From NCBI GenBank assembly GCA_905221145.1, contig CAJNCA010000005.1, positions 1 through 64,000 on the forward strand: 64,000 nucleotides of DNA, in the 5' to 3' direction. A model generated the notes under the pieces. It made no database searches. It had not been told where the DNA came from and saw only the letters and a list, made by a program, of their open reading frames with translations. Source of the DNA: a bacterium (GTDB lineage Bacteria > Bacillota > Bacilli > Lactobacillales > Streptococcaceae). Of the stretch, positions 24,997 through 35,703 are shown in pieces (position 1 is the first letter of the stretch; each line of letters opens with the position of its first letter). A program made the position numbers and the translations under genes.

Positions 24997-26838
24997 ATGA
25001 CAAAATTAAGAGAAGATATCCGTAACATTGCGATTATCGCCCACGTTGACCACGGTAAAACAACCCTCGTTGATGAATTATTGAAACAATCAGAAACGCT
25101 TGATGCACGTACTGAATTGGCAGAACGTGCTATGGACTCAAACGATATCGAAAAAGAGCGTGGAATTACCATCCTTGCTAAAAATACAGCCGTTGCCTAC
25201 AACGGAACTCGTATCAATATCATGGACACACCTGGACACGCGGATTTCGGTGGAGAAGTTGAGCGTATCATGAAAATGGTTGATGGTGTTGTCTTGGTCG
25301 TAGATGCCTACGAAGGAACAATGCCACAGACTCGTTTCGTATTGAAAAAAGCCTTGGAACAAGACCTTGTCCCAATCGTGGTTGTTAACAAAATCGATAA
25401 ACCATCAGCTCGTCCAGCAGAAGTAGTGGACGAAGTATTGGAACTTTTCATCGAGCTTGGTGCAGATGATGACCAGCTTGACTTCCCAGTGGTATATGCT
25501 TCAGCGATTAACGGAACTTCTTCATTGTCAGATGATCCAGCTGACCAAGAAGCTACGATGGCACCAATCTTTGACACAATTATCGATCATATCCCAGCTC
25601 CAGTAGATAACTCAGATGAGCCTTTGCAGTTCCAAGTGTCACTTTTGGACTACAACGACTTCGTTGGACGTATCGGTATCGGTCGTGTCTTCCGTGGTAC
25701 TGTTAAGGTTGGGGACCAAGTTACTCTTTCTAAACTAGATGGTACAACTAAAAACTTCCGTGTTACAAAACTCTTCGGTTTCTTTGGTTTGGAACGTCGT
25801 GAAATCCAAGAAGCTAAAGCAGGTGACTTGATTGCCGTTTCAGGTATGGAAGATATCTTTGTCGGTGAAACCATTACTCCGACAGACGCAGTTGAAGCTC
25901 TTCCAATCCTACACATCGATGAACCAACTCTTCAAATGACTTTCTTGGTAAACAACTCACCATTTGCTGGTAAAGAAGGTAAATGGGTGACTTCTCGTAA
26001 GGTAGAAGAACGCTTGCAGGCAGAATTGCAAACAGACGTTTCCCTTCGTGTTGACCCAACTGATTCACCAGATAAATGGACTGTTTCAGGACGTGGAGAA
26101 TTGCACTTGTCAATTCTTATCGAAACTATGCGTCGTGAGGGATATGAACTTCAAGTATCTCGTCCAGAGGTTATCGTAAAAGAAATCGATGGAGTTAAAT
26201 GTGAGCCATTTGAACGTGTACAAATCGACACTCCAGAAGAATACCAAGGATCTGTTATCCAAAGCCTTTCTGAACGTAAGGGTGAAATGTTGGATATGAT
26301 TTCAACTGGTAATGGTCAAACTCGTTTGGTCTTCCTTGTTCCAGCGCGTGGTTTGATCGGATACTCAACTGAGTTCTTGTCAATGACTCGTGGTTACGGT
26401 ATCATGAACCATACCTTTGACCAATACTTGCCATTGATTCCAGGGGAAATTGGTGGACGTCACCGTGGTGCCCTTGTTTCTATCGATGCTGGTAAGGCTA
26501 CAACTTACTCAATCATGTCTATCGAAGAGCGTGGTACAATCTTTGTTAACCCAGGTACTGAGGTTTACGAAGGAATGATTATCGGTGAAAACTCTCGTGA
26601 AAACGACTTGACAGTTAACATCACGAAGGCTAAACAAATGACCAACGTCCGTTCAGCTACTAAGGACCAAACAGCTGTTATCAAGACACCTCGTATCTTG
26701 ACACTTGAAGAGTCTCTTGAGTTCTTGAACGACGATGAGTACATGGAAGTAACGCCTGAGTCTATCCGTTTGCGTAAACAAATCCTTAACAAGGCAGAGC
26801 GCGAGAAAGCTAACAAGAAGAAAAAATCAGCTGAATAA
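24997..26838 (+). CDS. typA: Ribosome-associated GTPase TypA/BipA
   Basis: This 613-residue translational GTPase assists 50S assembly under stress. It has G1 AHVDHGKTT (15-23), GITI in switch I, G3 DTPGH and G4 NKID, followed by elongation-factor-like beta-barrel, III and V domains and a Lys-rich tail. The start at 24997 has the ribosome binding site GAGGAAATC; an upstream in-frame TTG at 24976 is not needed. Codon usage indicates high expression. Confidence 0.97.
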   Translation: MTKLREDIRNIAIIAHVDHGKTTLVDELLKQSETLDARTELAERAMDSNDIEKERGITILAKNTAVAYNGTRINIMDTPGHADFGGEVERIMKMVDGVVLVVDAYEGTMPQTRFVLKKALEQDLVPIVVVNKIDKPSARPAEVVDEVLELFIELGADDDQLDFPVVYASAINGTSSLSDDPADQEATMAPIFDTIIDHIPAPVDNSDEPLQFQVSLLDYNDFVGRIGIGRVFRGTVKVGDQVTLSKLDGTTKNFRVTKLFGFFGLERREIQEAKAGDLIAVSGMEDIFVGETITPTDAVEALPILHIDEPTLQMTFLVNNSPFAGKEGKWVTSRKVEERLQAELQTDVSLRVDPTDSPDKWTVSGRGELHLSILIETMRREGYELQVSRPEVIVKEIDGVKCEPFERVQIDTPEEYQGSVIQSLSERKGEMLDMISTGNGQTRLVFLVPARGLIGYSTEFLSMTRGYGIMNHTFDQYLPLIPGEIGGRHRGALVSIDAGKATTYSIMSIEERGTIFVNPGTEVYEGMIIGENSRENDLTVNITKAKQMTNVRSATKDQTAVIKTPRILTLEESLEFLNDDEYMEVTPESIRLRKQILNKAEREKANKKKKSAE

Positions 26839-26857
26839 GAGCTAGAAAGAGATAAAG

Positions 26858-27112
26858 ATGGTTTATTTAATCATAGGAATCCTCTTATTACTACTCTATG
26901 TATTTGCGACACCAGAAAGTATTAAAGGGACAGTCAATATCGTCCTTGTCGTCTTTGCTTTTGTAGCACTTTTGATTTTATTAATGCTGTCTGTTCTGCA
27001 AATCTTTCAGCTACCGACAGAATTCTTCATCGCAGTCGCCATGCTCTTCTTAGCATACTTTAGCTTGCGAGATATTACCCTCATGTCGGTCCATAAAAGT
27101 AAAAGAAGATAA
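26858..27112 (+). CDS. DUF3165 family membrane protein
   Basis: This 84-residue hydrophobic protein has three membrane segments (about 2-18, 24-47 and 52-70) and a basic C-terminus (KSKRR). It is very close to typA (19 bases), so it is co-transcribed. It fits the DUF3165 family of streptococci; function unknown. Confidence 0.82.
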   Translation: MVYLIIGILLLLLYVFATPESIKGTVNIVLVVFAFVALLILLMLSVLQIFQLPTEFFIAVAMLFLAYFSLRDITLMSVHKSKRR

Positions 27113-27138
27113 AAAGAGAGTTTCGGCTCTCTTTTTGC
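27111..27138 (+). terminator. Terminator after the DUF3165 gene
   Basis: AAAAAGAGAG and CTCTCTTTTT form a stem around TTTCGG, directly after the stop codon. Confidence 0.9.
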
Positions 27139-27190
27139 TTGTTAGAATACTGAATCTGAGCATTTTCGTTTAGAATTATTTCCATAAAAA

Positions 27191-27199
27191 TGGTAAAAT
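27191..27199 (+). promoter_or_regulatory. Extended -10 of the murD-murG-divIB operon
   Basis: TGGTAAAAT, about 28 nt before the murD ATG. Confidence 0.65.
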
Positions 27200-27226
27200 A
27201 GTAAGAGTAGAAATGGAGTTCGAGAC

Positions 27227-28579
27227 ATGAAAGTAATAGATCAATTTAAAAATAAGAAAGTCCTTGTTTTAGGTTTGGCAAAGTCTGGTGAATCTGCAGC
27301 TCGTTTGTTGGACAAGCTTGGTGCCATTGTGACAGTAAATGACGGAAAACCTTTCGAGGACAATCCAGCTGCGCAAAGTTTGCTGGAAGAAGGGATCAAA
27401 GTTATCACAGGTGGCCATCCTTTGGAACTCTTGGATGAAGAGTTTGCCCTTATGGTGAAAAATCCAGGTATCCCCTACAGCAATCCCATGATTGAAAAGG
27501 CTTTGGCGAAGGGAATTCCAGTCTTGACTGAGGTGGAATTGGCTTACTTGATTTCAGAAGCACCGATTGTTGGTATTACTGGTTCAAATGGTAAAACAAC
27601 CACAACGACGATGATTGGGGAAGTTTTGACTGCCGCTGGCCAACATGGTCTCTTATCAGGCAATATCGGCTATCCAGCCAGTCAAGTGGCTCAAACTGCG
27701 TCGGACAAGGACACGCTTGTCATGGAGCTTTCTTCTTTCCAACTAATGGGGGTTCAAGAATTCCATCCTGAGATTGCGGTTATTACCAACCTCATGCCAA
27801 CTCATATCGATTACCATGGCTCATTTGAGGAATATGTGGCAGCCAAGTGGAATATCCAAAACAAGATGACAGCGGATGATTTCCTTGTTTTGAACTTTAA
27901 TCAAGACTTGGCAAAAGAATTGGCTACTAAAACACAAGCTACAGTTGTACCATTCTCAACACAGGAAAAGGTTGATGGAGCTTATTTGGAAGATGGTCAG
28001 CTCTACTTCCGTGGAGAAGTAGTCATGGCAGCGAATGAAATCGGAGTTCCAGGTAGCCATAATGTGGAAAATGCCCTTGCGACTATTGCAGTAGCTAAGC
28101 TCCGTGGTGTGGACAATCAAACCATTAAGGAAACTCTTTCAGCCTTTGGTGGTGTCAAACACCGTCTTCAATTTGTGGATGAAATTCAGGGTGTCAAGTT
28201 CTATAATGATAGCAAGTCAACCAATATCTTAGCAACTCAAAAAGCCTTGTCAGGATTTGACAACAGCAAGGTCATCTTGATTGCAGGTGGTTTGGACCGT
28301 GGTAATGAGTTTGACGAGTTGGTTCCAGACATTACTGGACTTAAGAAGATGGTCATCCTCGGTCAATCTGCTGAGCGTGTCAAACGGGCAGCGGATAAGG
28401 CTGGTGTCGCTTATGTGGATGCGACTGATATTGCAGATGCGACCCGCAAGGCCTATGAACTAGCGACTCAAGGAGATGTGGTTCTTCTCAGTCCTGCCAA
28501 TGCCAGCTGGGATATGTATGCTAACTTTGAAGTACGTGGCGACCTCTTTATCGACACAGTAGCGGAGTTAAAGGAATAA
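27227..28579 (+). CDS. murD: UDP-N-acetylmuramoylalanine--D-glutamate ligase
   Basis: MurD adds D-Glu to UDP-MurNAc-L-Ala in the cytosol. The 450-residue protein has the N-terminal nucleotide-binding part ([14 protein letters not shown], 14-27), the Mur-ligase ATP loop [13 protein letters not shown] (about 116-128), HIDYHGSF and the C-terminal domain with YNDSKSTN and IAGGLDRG. Length and motifs are normal. One base separates its stop from murG. Confidence 0.97.
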   Translation: MKVIDQFKNKKVLVLGLAKSGESAARLLDKLGAIVTVNDGKPFEDNPAAQSLLEEGIKVITGGHPLELLDEEFALMVKNPGIPYSNPMIEKALAKGIPVLTEVELAYLISEAPIVGITGSNGKTTTTTMIGEVLTAAGQHGLLSGNIGYPASQVAQTASDKDTLVMELSSFQLMGVQEFHPEIAVITNLMPTHIDYHGSFEEYVAAKWNIQNKMTADDFLVLNFNQDLAKELATKTQATVVPFSTQEKVDGAYLEDGQLYFRGEVVMAANEIGVPGSHNVENALATIAVAKLRGVDNQTIKETLSAFGGVKHRLQFVDEIQGVKFYNDSKSTNILATQKALSGFDNSKVILIAGGLDRGNEFDELVPDITGLKKMVILGQSAERVKRAADKAGVAYVDATDIADATRKAYELATQGDVVLLSPANASWDMYANFEVRGDLFIDTVAELKE

Positions 28580-28580
28580 T

Positions 28581-29639
28581 ATGAAAAAAATTGTCTTTAC
28601 AGGTGGGGGGACAGTTGGACACGTCACCCTCAATCTTTTGTTAATGCCTAAGTTCATCGAAGATGGCTGGGAAGTCCACTATATCGGGGACAAGCGTGGT
28701 ATCGAACACCAAGAAATCCTCAAGTCAGGTTTGGATGTTACCTTCCATTCTATTGCGACTGGAAAATTGCGTCGCTATTTCTCTTTGCAAAATATGCTGG
28801 ATGTCTTTAAAGTTGGCTGGGGAATTGTCCAGTCGCTCTTTATCATGTTACGACTTCGTCCACAGGCTCTTTTTTCAAAGGGGGGCTTTGTCTCAGTACC
28901 GCCTGTTATCGCTGCGCGTGTGTCAGGAGTGCCTGTCTTTATTCACGAATCTGACCTGTCCATGGGCTTGGCCAATAAAATCGCCTATAAATTTGCGACT
29001 AAGATGTATTCAACCTTTGAGCAAGCTTCAAGTTTGTCTAAGGTCGAGCATGTGGGAGCAGTGACAAAGGTTTCAGACCAAAATACTCCAGAACCGGATG
29101 AATTGGTGGATATCCAAACCCACTTTAATCCAAAATTGCCAACTGTGTTGTTTGTCGGTGGTTCTGCAGGTGCTCGTATCTTTAACCAATTGGTGACAGA
29201 CCATAAGAAAGAGCTGACAGAGTGTTACAATATTATCAATCTAACTGGAGATTCTAGCCTGAACGAGTTGAGCCAAAATCTTTTTCGTGTTGACTATGTG
29301 ACCAATCTCTATCAACCTTTGATGGAATTGGCTGATATTGTTGTGACACGTGGTGGTGCCAATACGATTTTTGAGCTCTTGGCCATGGCAAAATTACATG
29401 TTATTGTGCCACTTGGTCGTGAAGCTAGTCGTGGAGACCAGATTGAAAATGCAGCCTACTTTGTTAAGAAAGGCTATGCAGAAGAGCTTCAAGAAAGCGA
29501 TTTGACCTTGGATAGTTTGGAAGAGAAGATTTCTCACTTACTAAGCCACAAGGAAGACTACCAAGCTAAGATGAAGGCTTCTAAGGAATTGAAATCTCTA
29601 GCAGATTTTTATGAATTATTGAAAAAAGATTTATCATAA
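28581..29639 (+). CDS. murG: UDP-GlcNAc--undecaprenyl-PP-MurNAc-pentapeptide GlcNAc transferase
   Basis: MurG makes lipid II on the inner face of the membrane. The 352-residue GT28 protein has the N-terminal glycine loop [12 protein letters not shown] (8-19), a second loop at [12 protein letters not shown] and the nucleotide-sugar site [14 protein letters not shown] near 253-266. It sits between murD and divIB, the usual dcw-type order in streptococci. Confidence 0.97.
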   Translation: MKKIVFTGGGTVGHVTLNLLLMPKFIEDGWEVHYIGDKRGIEHQEILKSGLDVTFHSIATGKLRRYFSLQNMLDVFKVGWGIVQSLFIMLRLRPQALFSKGGFVSVPPVIAARVSGVPVFIHESDLSMGLANKIAYKFATKMYSTFEQASSLSKVEHVGAVTKVSDQNTPEPDELVDIQTHFNPKLPTVLFVGGSAGARIFNQLVTDHKKELTECYNIINLTGDSSLNELSQNLFRVDYVTNLYQPLMELADIVVTRGGANTIFELLAMAKLHVIVPLGREASRGDQIENAAYFVKKGYAEELQESDLTLDSLEEKISHLLSHKEDYQAKMKASKELKSLADFYELLKKDLS

Positions 29640-29648
29640 GGAAAGTAA

Positions 29649-30902
29649 ATGTCAAAAGATAAGAAAAATGAGGGCAAAGAAATCCTCGAAGAATTTAAAG
29701 AGTTATCAGAATGGCAGAAACGAAACCAAGAATATCTAAAAAAGAAGGCTGAAGAAGAGGCGGCCCTAGCTGAGGAGAAGGAAAAGGAAAGACAAGCTCG
29801 AATGGCTTCGAAATCTGAAAAGTCAGATGAAACTGAAGACAAAGAGAGTGAGCCTGAACCAAAAGACCCAGAATCAGCTAAAGAAGAGTCTGAAGAAAAA
29901 GTAGAAAAGTCAGAAGACGTCAAAAAAGAAGTAGCCAAAGAAGAACAAAAATCCAAAGAGCCAAAGAAACAGAATAAACAGGATAAAAAAGTAGAGAAAA
30001 AGCCTGTAAAGGAAAAACCGGCTAAACCGAAAATTCCAGGAGTTCATATCTGGCGGGCTATCTCGATTTTGTTTCTCAGTCTGCTTTTATTAGTTGCCTC
30101 TGCCTACTTGCTCAGTCCTTATGCGACCATGAAAGATATTCGTGTTGAGGGAACGGTGCAAACTACAGCTGATGATATTCGACAGGCTTCAGGCATTCAG
30201 GATTCGGATTATACGATTAACCTTCTGCTAGACAAGGCGAAATATGAAGAACAGATCAAGTCTAATTATTGGGTTGAATCAGCTCAGCTTGTCTATCAAT
30301 TTCCAACCAAGTTTACTATCAAGGTCAAGGAATACGATATTGTTGCCTACTATGTTTCTGGTGAAAATCATTATCCAATCCTTTCAAGTGGGAAGGTGGA
30401 GACCAGTGCGGTAAGTTTGGTGAGTCTGCCAGAAACGTATTTGTCAGTTCTTTTTAATGACAGCGAACAAATCAAGACCTTTACCTCAGAACTTTCTCAA
30501 ATTAGCCCAGAACTCAAGGCGGCTATCCAAAAGGTAGAGCTAGCCCCAAGCAAGGTGACTTCCGATTTAATTCGATTGACCATGAATGATTCGGACGAAG
30601 TCTTGGTTCCCCTTTCTGAAATGAGTAAGAAATTGCCTTACTACAGTAAGATTAAGCCTCAATTGTCAGAACCGAGTGTGGTCGACATGGAAGCTGGAAT
30701 CTACAGCTACACTGTGGCGGATAAATTAATTATGGAGGCAGAGGAAAAAGCCAAACAAGAGGCCAAGGAAGCTGAGAAGAAACAGAAAGAGGAAGAGAAG
30801 AAAAGGCTAGAAGAACAGCAGAATAAATTGGAAGAAGAGAAGAAAAAATTGGAGGAAGAAAGCAATCGAAACCAAACAAGTCAGCGTTCATCGCGTCGCT
30901 AG
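29649..30902 (+). CDS. divIB: Cell division protein DivIB/FtsQ
   Basis: This is a divisome protein of 417 residues. A very charged Lys/Glu-rich cytoplasmic region (1-128) precedes one membrane helix (about 134-156), an extracytoplasmic POTRA domain (about 160-232, beginning MKDIRVEGTV), a beta domain (to about 355) and a Glu/Lys/Gln coiled-coil tail. The layout is that of streptococcal DivIB, which stabilises FtsL and DivIC at the septum. It is 9 bases after murG. Confidence 0.95.
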   Translation: MSKDKKNEGKEILEEFKELSEWQKRNQEYLKKKAEEEAALAEEKEKERQARMASKSEKSDETEDKESEPEPKDPESAKEESEEKVEKSEDVKKEVAKEEQKSKEPKKQNKQDKKVEKKPVKEKPAKPKIPGVHIWRAISILFLSLLLLVASAYLLSPYATMKDIRVEGTVQTTADDIRQASGIQDSDYTINLLLDKAKYEEQIKSNYWVESAQLVYQFPTKFTIKVKEYDIVAYYVSGENHYPILSSGKVETSAVSLVSLPETYLSVLFNDSEQIKTFTSELSQISPELKAAIQKVELAPSKVTSDLIRLTMNDSDEVLVPLSEMSKKLPYYSKIKPQLSEPSVVDMEAGIYSYTVADKLIMEAEEKAKQEAKEAEKKQKEEEKKRLEEQQNKLEEEKKKLEEESNRNQTSQRSSRR

Positions 30903-30945
30903 GTTTACCTTTTCTCCTATAGCTCTTTAGTTGCCATGTTTTTAC

Positions 30946-30974
30946 TTGACAAGTGTTAGTAGAAATAATAGAAT
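30946..30974 (+). promoter_or_regulatory. Promoter of the pyrFE operon
   Basis: -35 TTGACA (30946-30951), a 17-bp spacer and -10 TAGAAT (30969-30974). Confidence 0.85.
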
Positions 30975-30981
30975 AGTAAAA

Positions 30982-31081
30982 AACCTTTAAAGCAGTCCAG
31001 AGAGGCAGCTAAGGTTAGACGGTGAAAGGGTGGAGACTACCCATTTTTCGTGGAACCTTGCTGTTGGCAGGTTCCTTTTTT
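30982..31081 (+). promoter_or_regulatory. PyrR-controlled attenuator upstream of pyrF
   Basis: The leader contains the PyrR binding loop (CAGTCCAGAGAGGC) inside a stem closed by AACCTT (30982-30987) and AAGGTT (31011-31016). It is followed by a terminator, GGAACCT/AGGTTCC (31052-31075), with a T tract. UMP-bound PyrR would stabilise the first stem and favour termination before pyrF. Confidence 0.88.
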
Positions 31082-31134
31082 CGTAGCTTCTGTTGGCCAG
31101 ACTCTCTCACTAGCAAAGGTAAAAGGAGAAACCT

Positions 31135-31830
31135 ATGAGAGAACATCGTCCAGTCATTGCTCTTGATTTTCCTAGTTTTGAGGCGGTCAAGGAATTCTTA
31201 GCTCTTTTCCCAGCAGAAGAAAGCCTTTATCTAAAGGTAGGGATGGAGCTCTATTATGCAGCGGGTCCTGAGATTGTGTCTTACTTGAAAGGTCAGGGTC
31301 ACAGCGTCTTTCTTGATCTAAAACTTCATGACATTCCTAATACAGTCAAGTCAGCCATGAAGGTCTTGTCTCAGCTTGGTGTCGATATGACCAATGTTCA
31401 TGCGGCTGGTGGTGTAGAGATGATGAAGGCTGCGCGTGAAGGTCTTGGAAGCCAAGCCAAATTGATTGCAGTTACGCAGCTGACATCAACGTCGGAAGCC
31501 CAGATGAAGGACTTTCAAAATATCCAAACAAGCCTGCAAGAGTCTGTGATTCATTATGCCAAGAAGACAGCTGAAGCGGGCTTGGATGGTGTCGTTTGCT
31601 CGGCTCAGGAAGTTCAACTCATCAAGCAGGCGACCAATCCAGATTTTATCTGTCTGACACCGGGGATTCGCCCTCAGGGAGCTGCTGTTGGAGACCAAAA
31701 ACGTGTCATGACGCCAGCGGATGCTTATCAAATCGGTAGTGACTATATCGTAGTGGGACGCCCCATTACCCAAGCTGAAGATCCTGTTGCAGCTTATCAT
31801 GCCATCAAGGATGAATGGAACCAAGACTAG
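31135..31830 (+). CDS. pyrF: Orotidine 5'-phosphate decarboxylase
   Basis: PyrF makes UMP from OMP. The 231-residue TIM-barrel protein has LKVGMEL (33-39) and the catalytic [10 protein letters not shown] (61-70; Asp61, Lys63, Asp66), plus TPGIRP near 179-184 and VGRPI near the end. AAAGGAG precedes the ATG. It is the first gene after the PyrR attenuator. Confidence 0.97.
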   Translation: MREHRPVIALDFPSFEAVKEFLALFPAEESLYLKVGMELYYAAGPEIVSYLKGQGHSVFLDLKLHDIPNTVKSAMKVLSQLGVDMTNVHAAGGVEMMKAAREGLGSQAKLIAVTQLTSTSEAQMKDFQNIQTSLQESVIHYAKKTAEAGLDGVVCSAQEVQLIKQATNPDFICLTPGIRPQGAAVGDQKRVMTPADAYQIGSDYIVVGRPITQAEDPVAAYHAIKDEWNQD

Positions 31831-31869
31831 AATTAAAGAAATTGATTATAAAAACAAAAGGAGAAGACC

Positions 31870-32502
31870 ATGACACTTGCTAAAGATATCGCTAGCCACC
31901 TCTTGAAAATTCAAGCGGTTTACCTCAAGCCAGAGGAGCCTTTCACTTGGGCATCTGGTATCAAGTCACCGATTTACACGGATAACCGTGTGACACTTGC
32001 CTATCCAGAGACTCGTACTCTCATTGAAAATGGTTTTGTGGATGCTATCAAAGAAGCCTTTCCAGAGGTTGAAGTGATTGCAGGAACTGCGACAGCAGGA
32101 ATTCCACACGGAGCTATCATTGCTGACAAGATGAACTTGCCATTTGCCTATATCCGTAGCAAACCAAAAGACCACGGAGCTGGTAACCAAATCGAAGGTC
32201 GCGTAGCTCAGGGTCAAAAAATGGTAGTGGTTGAAGACCTTATTTCAACAGGTGGTTCTGTTCTTGAAGCCGTAGCAGCAGCTAAGCGAGAAGGAGCAGA
32301 TGTGCTTGGAGTTGTAGCAATTTTCAGTTACCAATTGCCAAAAGCAGATAAGAACTTTGCGGATGCTGGCGTGAAATTGGTGACACTTTCAAATTACAGC
32401 GAACTCATCCATCTAGCCCAAGAAGAAGGTTACATCACGCCAGAAGGCTTGGACCTTCTAAAACGCTTTAAAGAAGACCAAGAAAATTGGCAAAATGCCT
32501 AA
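31870..32502 (+). CDS. pyrE: Orotate phosphoribosyltransferase
   Basis: PyrE joins orotate and PRPP to give OMP. The 210-residue protein has the PRPP-binding loop [13 protein letters not shown] (about 118-130), [12 protein letters not shown] near 29-40 and the KPKDHG loop. It lies 39 bases after pyrF and is regulated with it. Confidence 0.97.
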   Translation: MTLAKDIASHLLKIQAVYLKPEEPFTWASGIKSPIYTDNRVTLAYPETRTLIENGFVDAIKEAFPEVEVIAGTATAGIPHGAIIADKMNLPFAYIRSKPKDHGAGNQIEGRVAQGQKMVVVEDLISTGGSVLEAVAAAKREGADVLGVVAIFSYQLPKADKNFADAGVKLVTLSNYSELIHLAQEEGYITPEGLDLLKRFKEDQENWQNA

Positions 32503-32507
32503 AACAT

Positions 32508-32548
32508 AGAAAATCAGGTAGTCACTAGGCTTACCTGATTTCTTTTTG
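32508..32548. terminator. Terminator between pyrE and the ABC transporter
   Basis: AAATCAGGTA (32511-32520) pairs with TACCTGATTT (32532-32541), followed by T-rich sequence; usable for both converging transcripts. Confidence 0.85.
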
Positions 32549-32564
32549 TTTTGTTTATTAGATG

Positions 32565-33431
32565 TTAGTCGACTTTTCCACCTTCAACAACCAGGTCATC
32601 TGCTTTAGCAGCGTCACCGTAGGTTGGGTGAAGTGTTTTTTCATAGGCTTTGTGGAAGAAGTTTTCTTTGCCTAATTTTTCAATATCTTTATTGATGAAG
32701 TCTAGCAATTCTTGGTTTCCTTTTTGAACTGCTGCTGCGATGGTATCTGGATCACCGAGGGAAGTAATACCGACTTCAAATCCTTTATTTTCAAGCGCCC
32801 AAGCTAGGACCTCAGTATTGTCAGTAGAGAAGGCATCTCCGCGTCCGTCAAGAAGGGCTTGGTAAGAGTCACTGTATTGGTCGTATTTTTGAAGTTTGAT
32901 TTCTGGATGATTCTTTTCAAAATAAGTCTCAGCAGTCGTTCCTTTTGTGACAATCAAGGTTTTGCCTTCCAATTGTTTGACATCTGTAATGAGACCAGTC
33001 TTAGGTGACACAACACCCAGAGAAACTTTCATGTAAGGAAGGGCAAAATCAACTTGTTTCTTACGTTCGTCAGTCACTGTAAAGTTGGCAAGAGTAATAT
33101 CTACCTTGTTTGAAATCAAGTATTCAGCACGGTTGGCAGCATCGACGGAAACGTATTTAACCTTCACACCAAGATCTTGTGCTAATTGGTTCCCAAGTTC
33201 GATATCGTAGCCTTGGTAAGAACCATCATTGTCAACGTAACCAAACGGTTTTTTGTCTCCAAATACGGCGATTCGCAGCTCACCGCTTTTTTTGATTTCA
33301 TCAATTGTGCGAGCCTTGGCAGTGGTTTTGCCAGATGATGAACTAGCATTTCCACCTGAGCTACAAGCTGTGACAAAGATAAGGGCAAAGGCAAGTGCTA
33401 AAACAGTTAAGAGTGGTTTGAATAGTTTCAT
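32565..33431 (-). CDS. Amino-acid ABC transporter substrate-binding lipoprotein
   Basis: This 288-residue lipoprotein has lipobox VTAC (Cys23), a Ser/Gly linker and a family 3 solute-binding domain (ELRIAVFGDKKPFGYVDNDGSYQGYDIELG near 50-80; KVDITLANFTVTDERKKQVDFA near 108-130), the signature of polar amino acid binding proteins. It is the last gene of a four-gene minus-strand operon. The exact ligand (Glu, Gln, Asp, cystine or other) cannot be read from sequence. Confidence 0.9.
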   Translation of the reverse strand: MKLFKPLLTVLALAFALIFVTACSSGGNASSSSGKTTAKARTIDEIKKSGELRIAVFGDKKPFGYVDNDGSYQGYDIELGNQLAQDLGVKVKYVSVDAANRAEYLISNKVDITLANFTVTDERKKQVDFALPYMKVSLGVVSPKTGLITDVKQLEGKTLIVTKGTTAETYFEKNHPEIKLQKYDQYSDSYQALLDGRGDAFSTDNTEVLAWALENKGFEVGITSLGDPDTIAAAVQKGNQELLDFINKDIEKLGKENFFHKAYEKTLHPTYGDAAKADDLVVEGGKVD

Positions 33432-33442
33432 AAAAATCTCCT

Positions 33443-34201
33443 TTATAGGTATGAGCCAAATTGGCTAAAGTCAAAGACGTTTAAAAATTCCTGTGCTCGT
33501 CGGGTTTGAGGATTGGTAAAGAAGGCTTGAGCTGTTCCCTCTTCAGCGATTTTCCCTTGGTCTAGGAAGATAATGCGATCAGCAATGGCTTGGGCAAACT
33601 GCATTTCGTGAGTTACTAAAATCATGGTACGGCCTTCTTGGGCCAAATCATTGATGAGTTCCAGAACCTCACGCACCATTTCTGGATCCAGCGAAGCAGT
33701 CACTTCGTCAAAAAGGATGATTTCTGGATGCATGAGGAGTGCACGGACAATCGCAACCCGTTGTTTCTGTCCGCCGGATAATTGACGGGCAAAGCTATGT
33801 TGTTTATCCAGTAATCCGACACGTTCCAGTAGTTGCAAAGCTTCTTCAGTTACTTCTTTTTTGTCTCTTCCCTGAGCCTTGATAGGGCCTAGGATGAGGT
33901 TTTGTAGAACATCCAGATGGGGAAAGAGTTCATAACTTTGAAAGACCATGCCAATCTTTTGGCGAACGAGGTGAAAATCTTTCTGATTGCTAATAATGGA
34001 CTGGCCATCCAGAAGGATATCTCCACCTTGAATACTTTCTAAGCCATTGAGGCAACGAAGGAGGGTACTTTTCCCACAACCAGATGGCCCTAGGATAACC
34101 ACAACTTCCCCTTTTTTGATATCTAGAGAAAGACCTTGGAGGATAGGATTGTCTCCGAAGGATTTTTTTAATTCCTTGATTTCTAAAATAGTTTCCGACA
34201 T
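33443..34201 (-). CDS. Amino-acid ABC transporter ATP-binding protein
   Basis: This 252-residue ATPase has Walker A GPSGCGKST (about 37-45), the Q loop, signature LSGGQKQRV (about 140-148), Walker B ILFDEVTASLDPE with an Asp-Glu pair, and switch His in VTHEMQF. This sequence is typical of GlnQ/HisP-like polar amino-acid importers. It lies between the permease and binding-protein genes. Confidence 0.95.
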   Translation of the reverse strand: MSETILEIKELKKSFGDNPILQGLSLDIKKGEVVVILGPSGCGKSTLLRCLNGLESIQGGDILLDGQSIISNQKDFHLVRQKIGMVFQSYELFPHLDVLQNLILGPIKAQGRDKKEVTEEALQLLERVGLLDKQHSFARQLSGGQKQRVAIVRALLMHPEIILFDEVTASLDPEMVREVLELINDLAQEGRTMILVTHEMQFAQAIADRIIFLDQGKIAEEGTAQAFFTNPQTRRAQEFLNVFDFSQFGSYL

Positions 34202-34879
34202 TTAGTTCCTCCAATGTTTTTCTAAGTGTGTGGATAATTTGGAAATAGGGAAGCAGACTGCGAAATACAAGACCAGAATGGTTCCGTAAATCCAAAAGGA
34301 AGCGGTTGGGATGGTCAAGCGATTGCTATCGATGATTTGTTGTCCAACCTTGGTCACTTCAACAACCCCAATCAAAACGACTAAGGAAGTGGTTTTGATC
34401 ATCCGAGTGACAAGGTTAATAGCTTGTGGCAACAGTCTTCTCAAGACCTGTGGGATGATGATATGGTAGTAAAGTTGAACATTGGTCAAGCCTAGCGCCT
34501 GTCCACTTTCAAACTGATGTTTAGGGAGGGAAGTGATAGCTCCACGGACCAAGTCCCCCATTTCAGCTGTTCCCCAGAGGGTAAAAACGATAATAGCAGA
34601 AGTCTCTCCTGAGATATTGATATTAAAGTTTCGAGCCAGGCCGAAATAAACGATGAAAAGTAGCACCAGCTGGGGCATGATACGGATGAATTCCAGATAC
34701 AATCGTGTCAAAAATCGTACGATTCTAGAATGGGAGGTCATGATGATTCCCATGACTGTTCCGAACATCATGGATAAGAGGACAGACAGGATAGATATGC
34801 CAATCGTGACGCCTAATCCCTGTAAGATTCGCAGGAGATTATTTCCCTGAAAGAGTACTTGTATTCCCGAATCCTGCAT
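34202..34879 (-). CDS. Amino-acid ABC transporter permease
   Basis: This 225-residue inner-membrane permease has about five membrane helices and the HisM/GlnP-type EAA loop (ALGLTNVQLYYHIIIPQVLRR region). The start codon has a good GAAAGGAGG ribosome binding site that lies inside the upstream permease gene, so the two overlap by 41 bases. The stop adjoins the ATPase start. Confidence 0.92.
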   Translation of the reverse strand: MQDSGIQVLFQGNNLLRILQGLGVTIGISILSVLLSMMFGTVMGIIMTSHSRIVRFLTRLYLEFIRIMPQLVLLFIVYFGLARNFNINISGETSAIIVFTLWGTAEMGDLVRGAITSLPKHQFESGQALGLTNVQLYYHIIIPQVLRRLLPQAINLVTRMIKTTSLVVLIGVVEVTKVGQQIIDSNRLTIPTASFWIYGTILVLYFAVCFPISKLSTHLEKHWRN

Positions 34880-35519
34880 GGCGGAGCCTCCTTTCTATCC
34901 AGCTAAAGACCAGTGAGATGGGCAGCAGCATAATCAGGTAAGCAATTACCAACATAGCTAGCGCAATGTCTGTCTCATAATAGAGCCCAATCAAGTCTTT
35001 GGCGACGTACATGAGGTCGGCCAAAGCCACTGCTGAGAAAACAGAAGTTTCCTTGATCAGGAAAATGACATTGGCACTAAAGGAAGGTAGGGCCACCGCT
35101 GTTGCTTGTGGAAGAACCACATAGCGAAAGACCTGTACAGGTGTCAGACCGATGGCTAATCCAATCTCCTGCTGGGTTTGACTGACGGCCTCCAGTCCGC
35201 TTCGGAAAGATTCTGCCATATAGGAGCCTCCTAAAAAGACCAGCCCTAGAGTAGCACAGACTTCCGAAGATAGGACAATCCCTATTCGGGGAAGCCCGAA
35301 GTAGAGAAAGAAGAGTTGAATCAAAAGGGGCGTGTTGCGTGACAACTCGATGTAAGCTGTCGCTACTTGCGCCAAAATAGGGATGCGGTAATGCCGGATG
35401 ATACTAACGATTAAACCGAGCAGAAAGGATCCCAGAATTCCCCAAACTGCAATATGCAAGGTTAGGAGAAAAGCCTTTTGATATAGTGGTAGATATTGTT
35501 CAACAATGGACCAATCCAA
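34839..35519 (-). CDS. Amino-acid ABC transporter permease
   Basis: This is the second permease (226 residues) of the same transporter. It has the GAxxxGLTPxQVFRYVVLPQA loop typical of polar amino-acid permeases and about five membrane helices. It is the first gene of the operon; an extended -10 TGCTACAAT on the minus strand (TACAAT at 35553-35558) lies upstream. A candidate CodY box lies further upstream. Confidence 0.92.
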   Translation of the reverse strand: MDWSIVEQYLPLYQKAFLLTLHIAVWGILGSFLLGLIVSIIRHYRIPILAQVATAYIELSRNTPLLIQLFFLYFGLPRIGIVLSSEVCATLGLVFLGGSYMAESFRSGLEAVSQTQQEIGLAIGLTPVQVFRYVVLPQATAVALPSFSANVIFLIKETSVFSAVALADLMYVAKDLIGLYYETDIALAMLVIAYLIMLLPISLVFSWIERRLRHAGFGNTSTLSGK

Positions 35520-35552
35520 AAATAGAACCTCCCATCTAGAAATAATACAGCT

Positions 35553-35561
35553 ATTGTAGCA
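35553..35561 (-). promoter_or_regulatory. Extended -10 of the amino-acid ABC operon
   Basis: The minus strand reads TGCTACAAT here, about 34 nt before the first permease start. Confidence 0.65.
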
Positions 35562-35628
35562 CTTAAAAGTTCCTTTGGATAATATCTATTTTTTATTGCC
35601 GTGATAAGGATTTTTTATCATAGACATA

Positions 35629-35643
35629 AAATTTCTGAAATTT
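35629..35643. promoter_or_regulatory. Candidate CodY box
   Basis: AAATTTCTGAAATTT matches 13 of 15 positions of the CodY consensus AATTTTCWGAAAATT. It lies between the divergent amino-acid ABC operon and lctO. Confidence 0.55.
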
Positions 35644-35703
35644 CCAAACAAAATATTTGAAAAGTTTTGAAAAAAGAGTTAAGATATTTTTGTAATATAC
35701 AAA

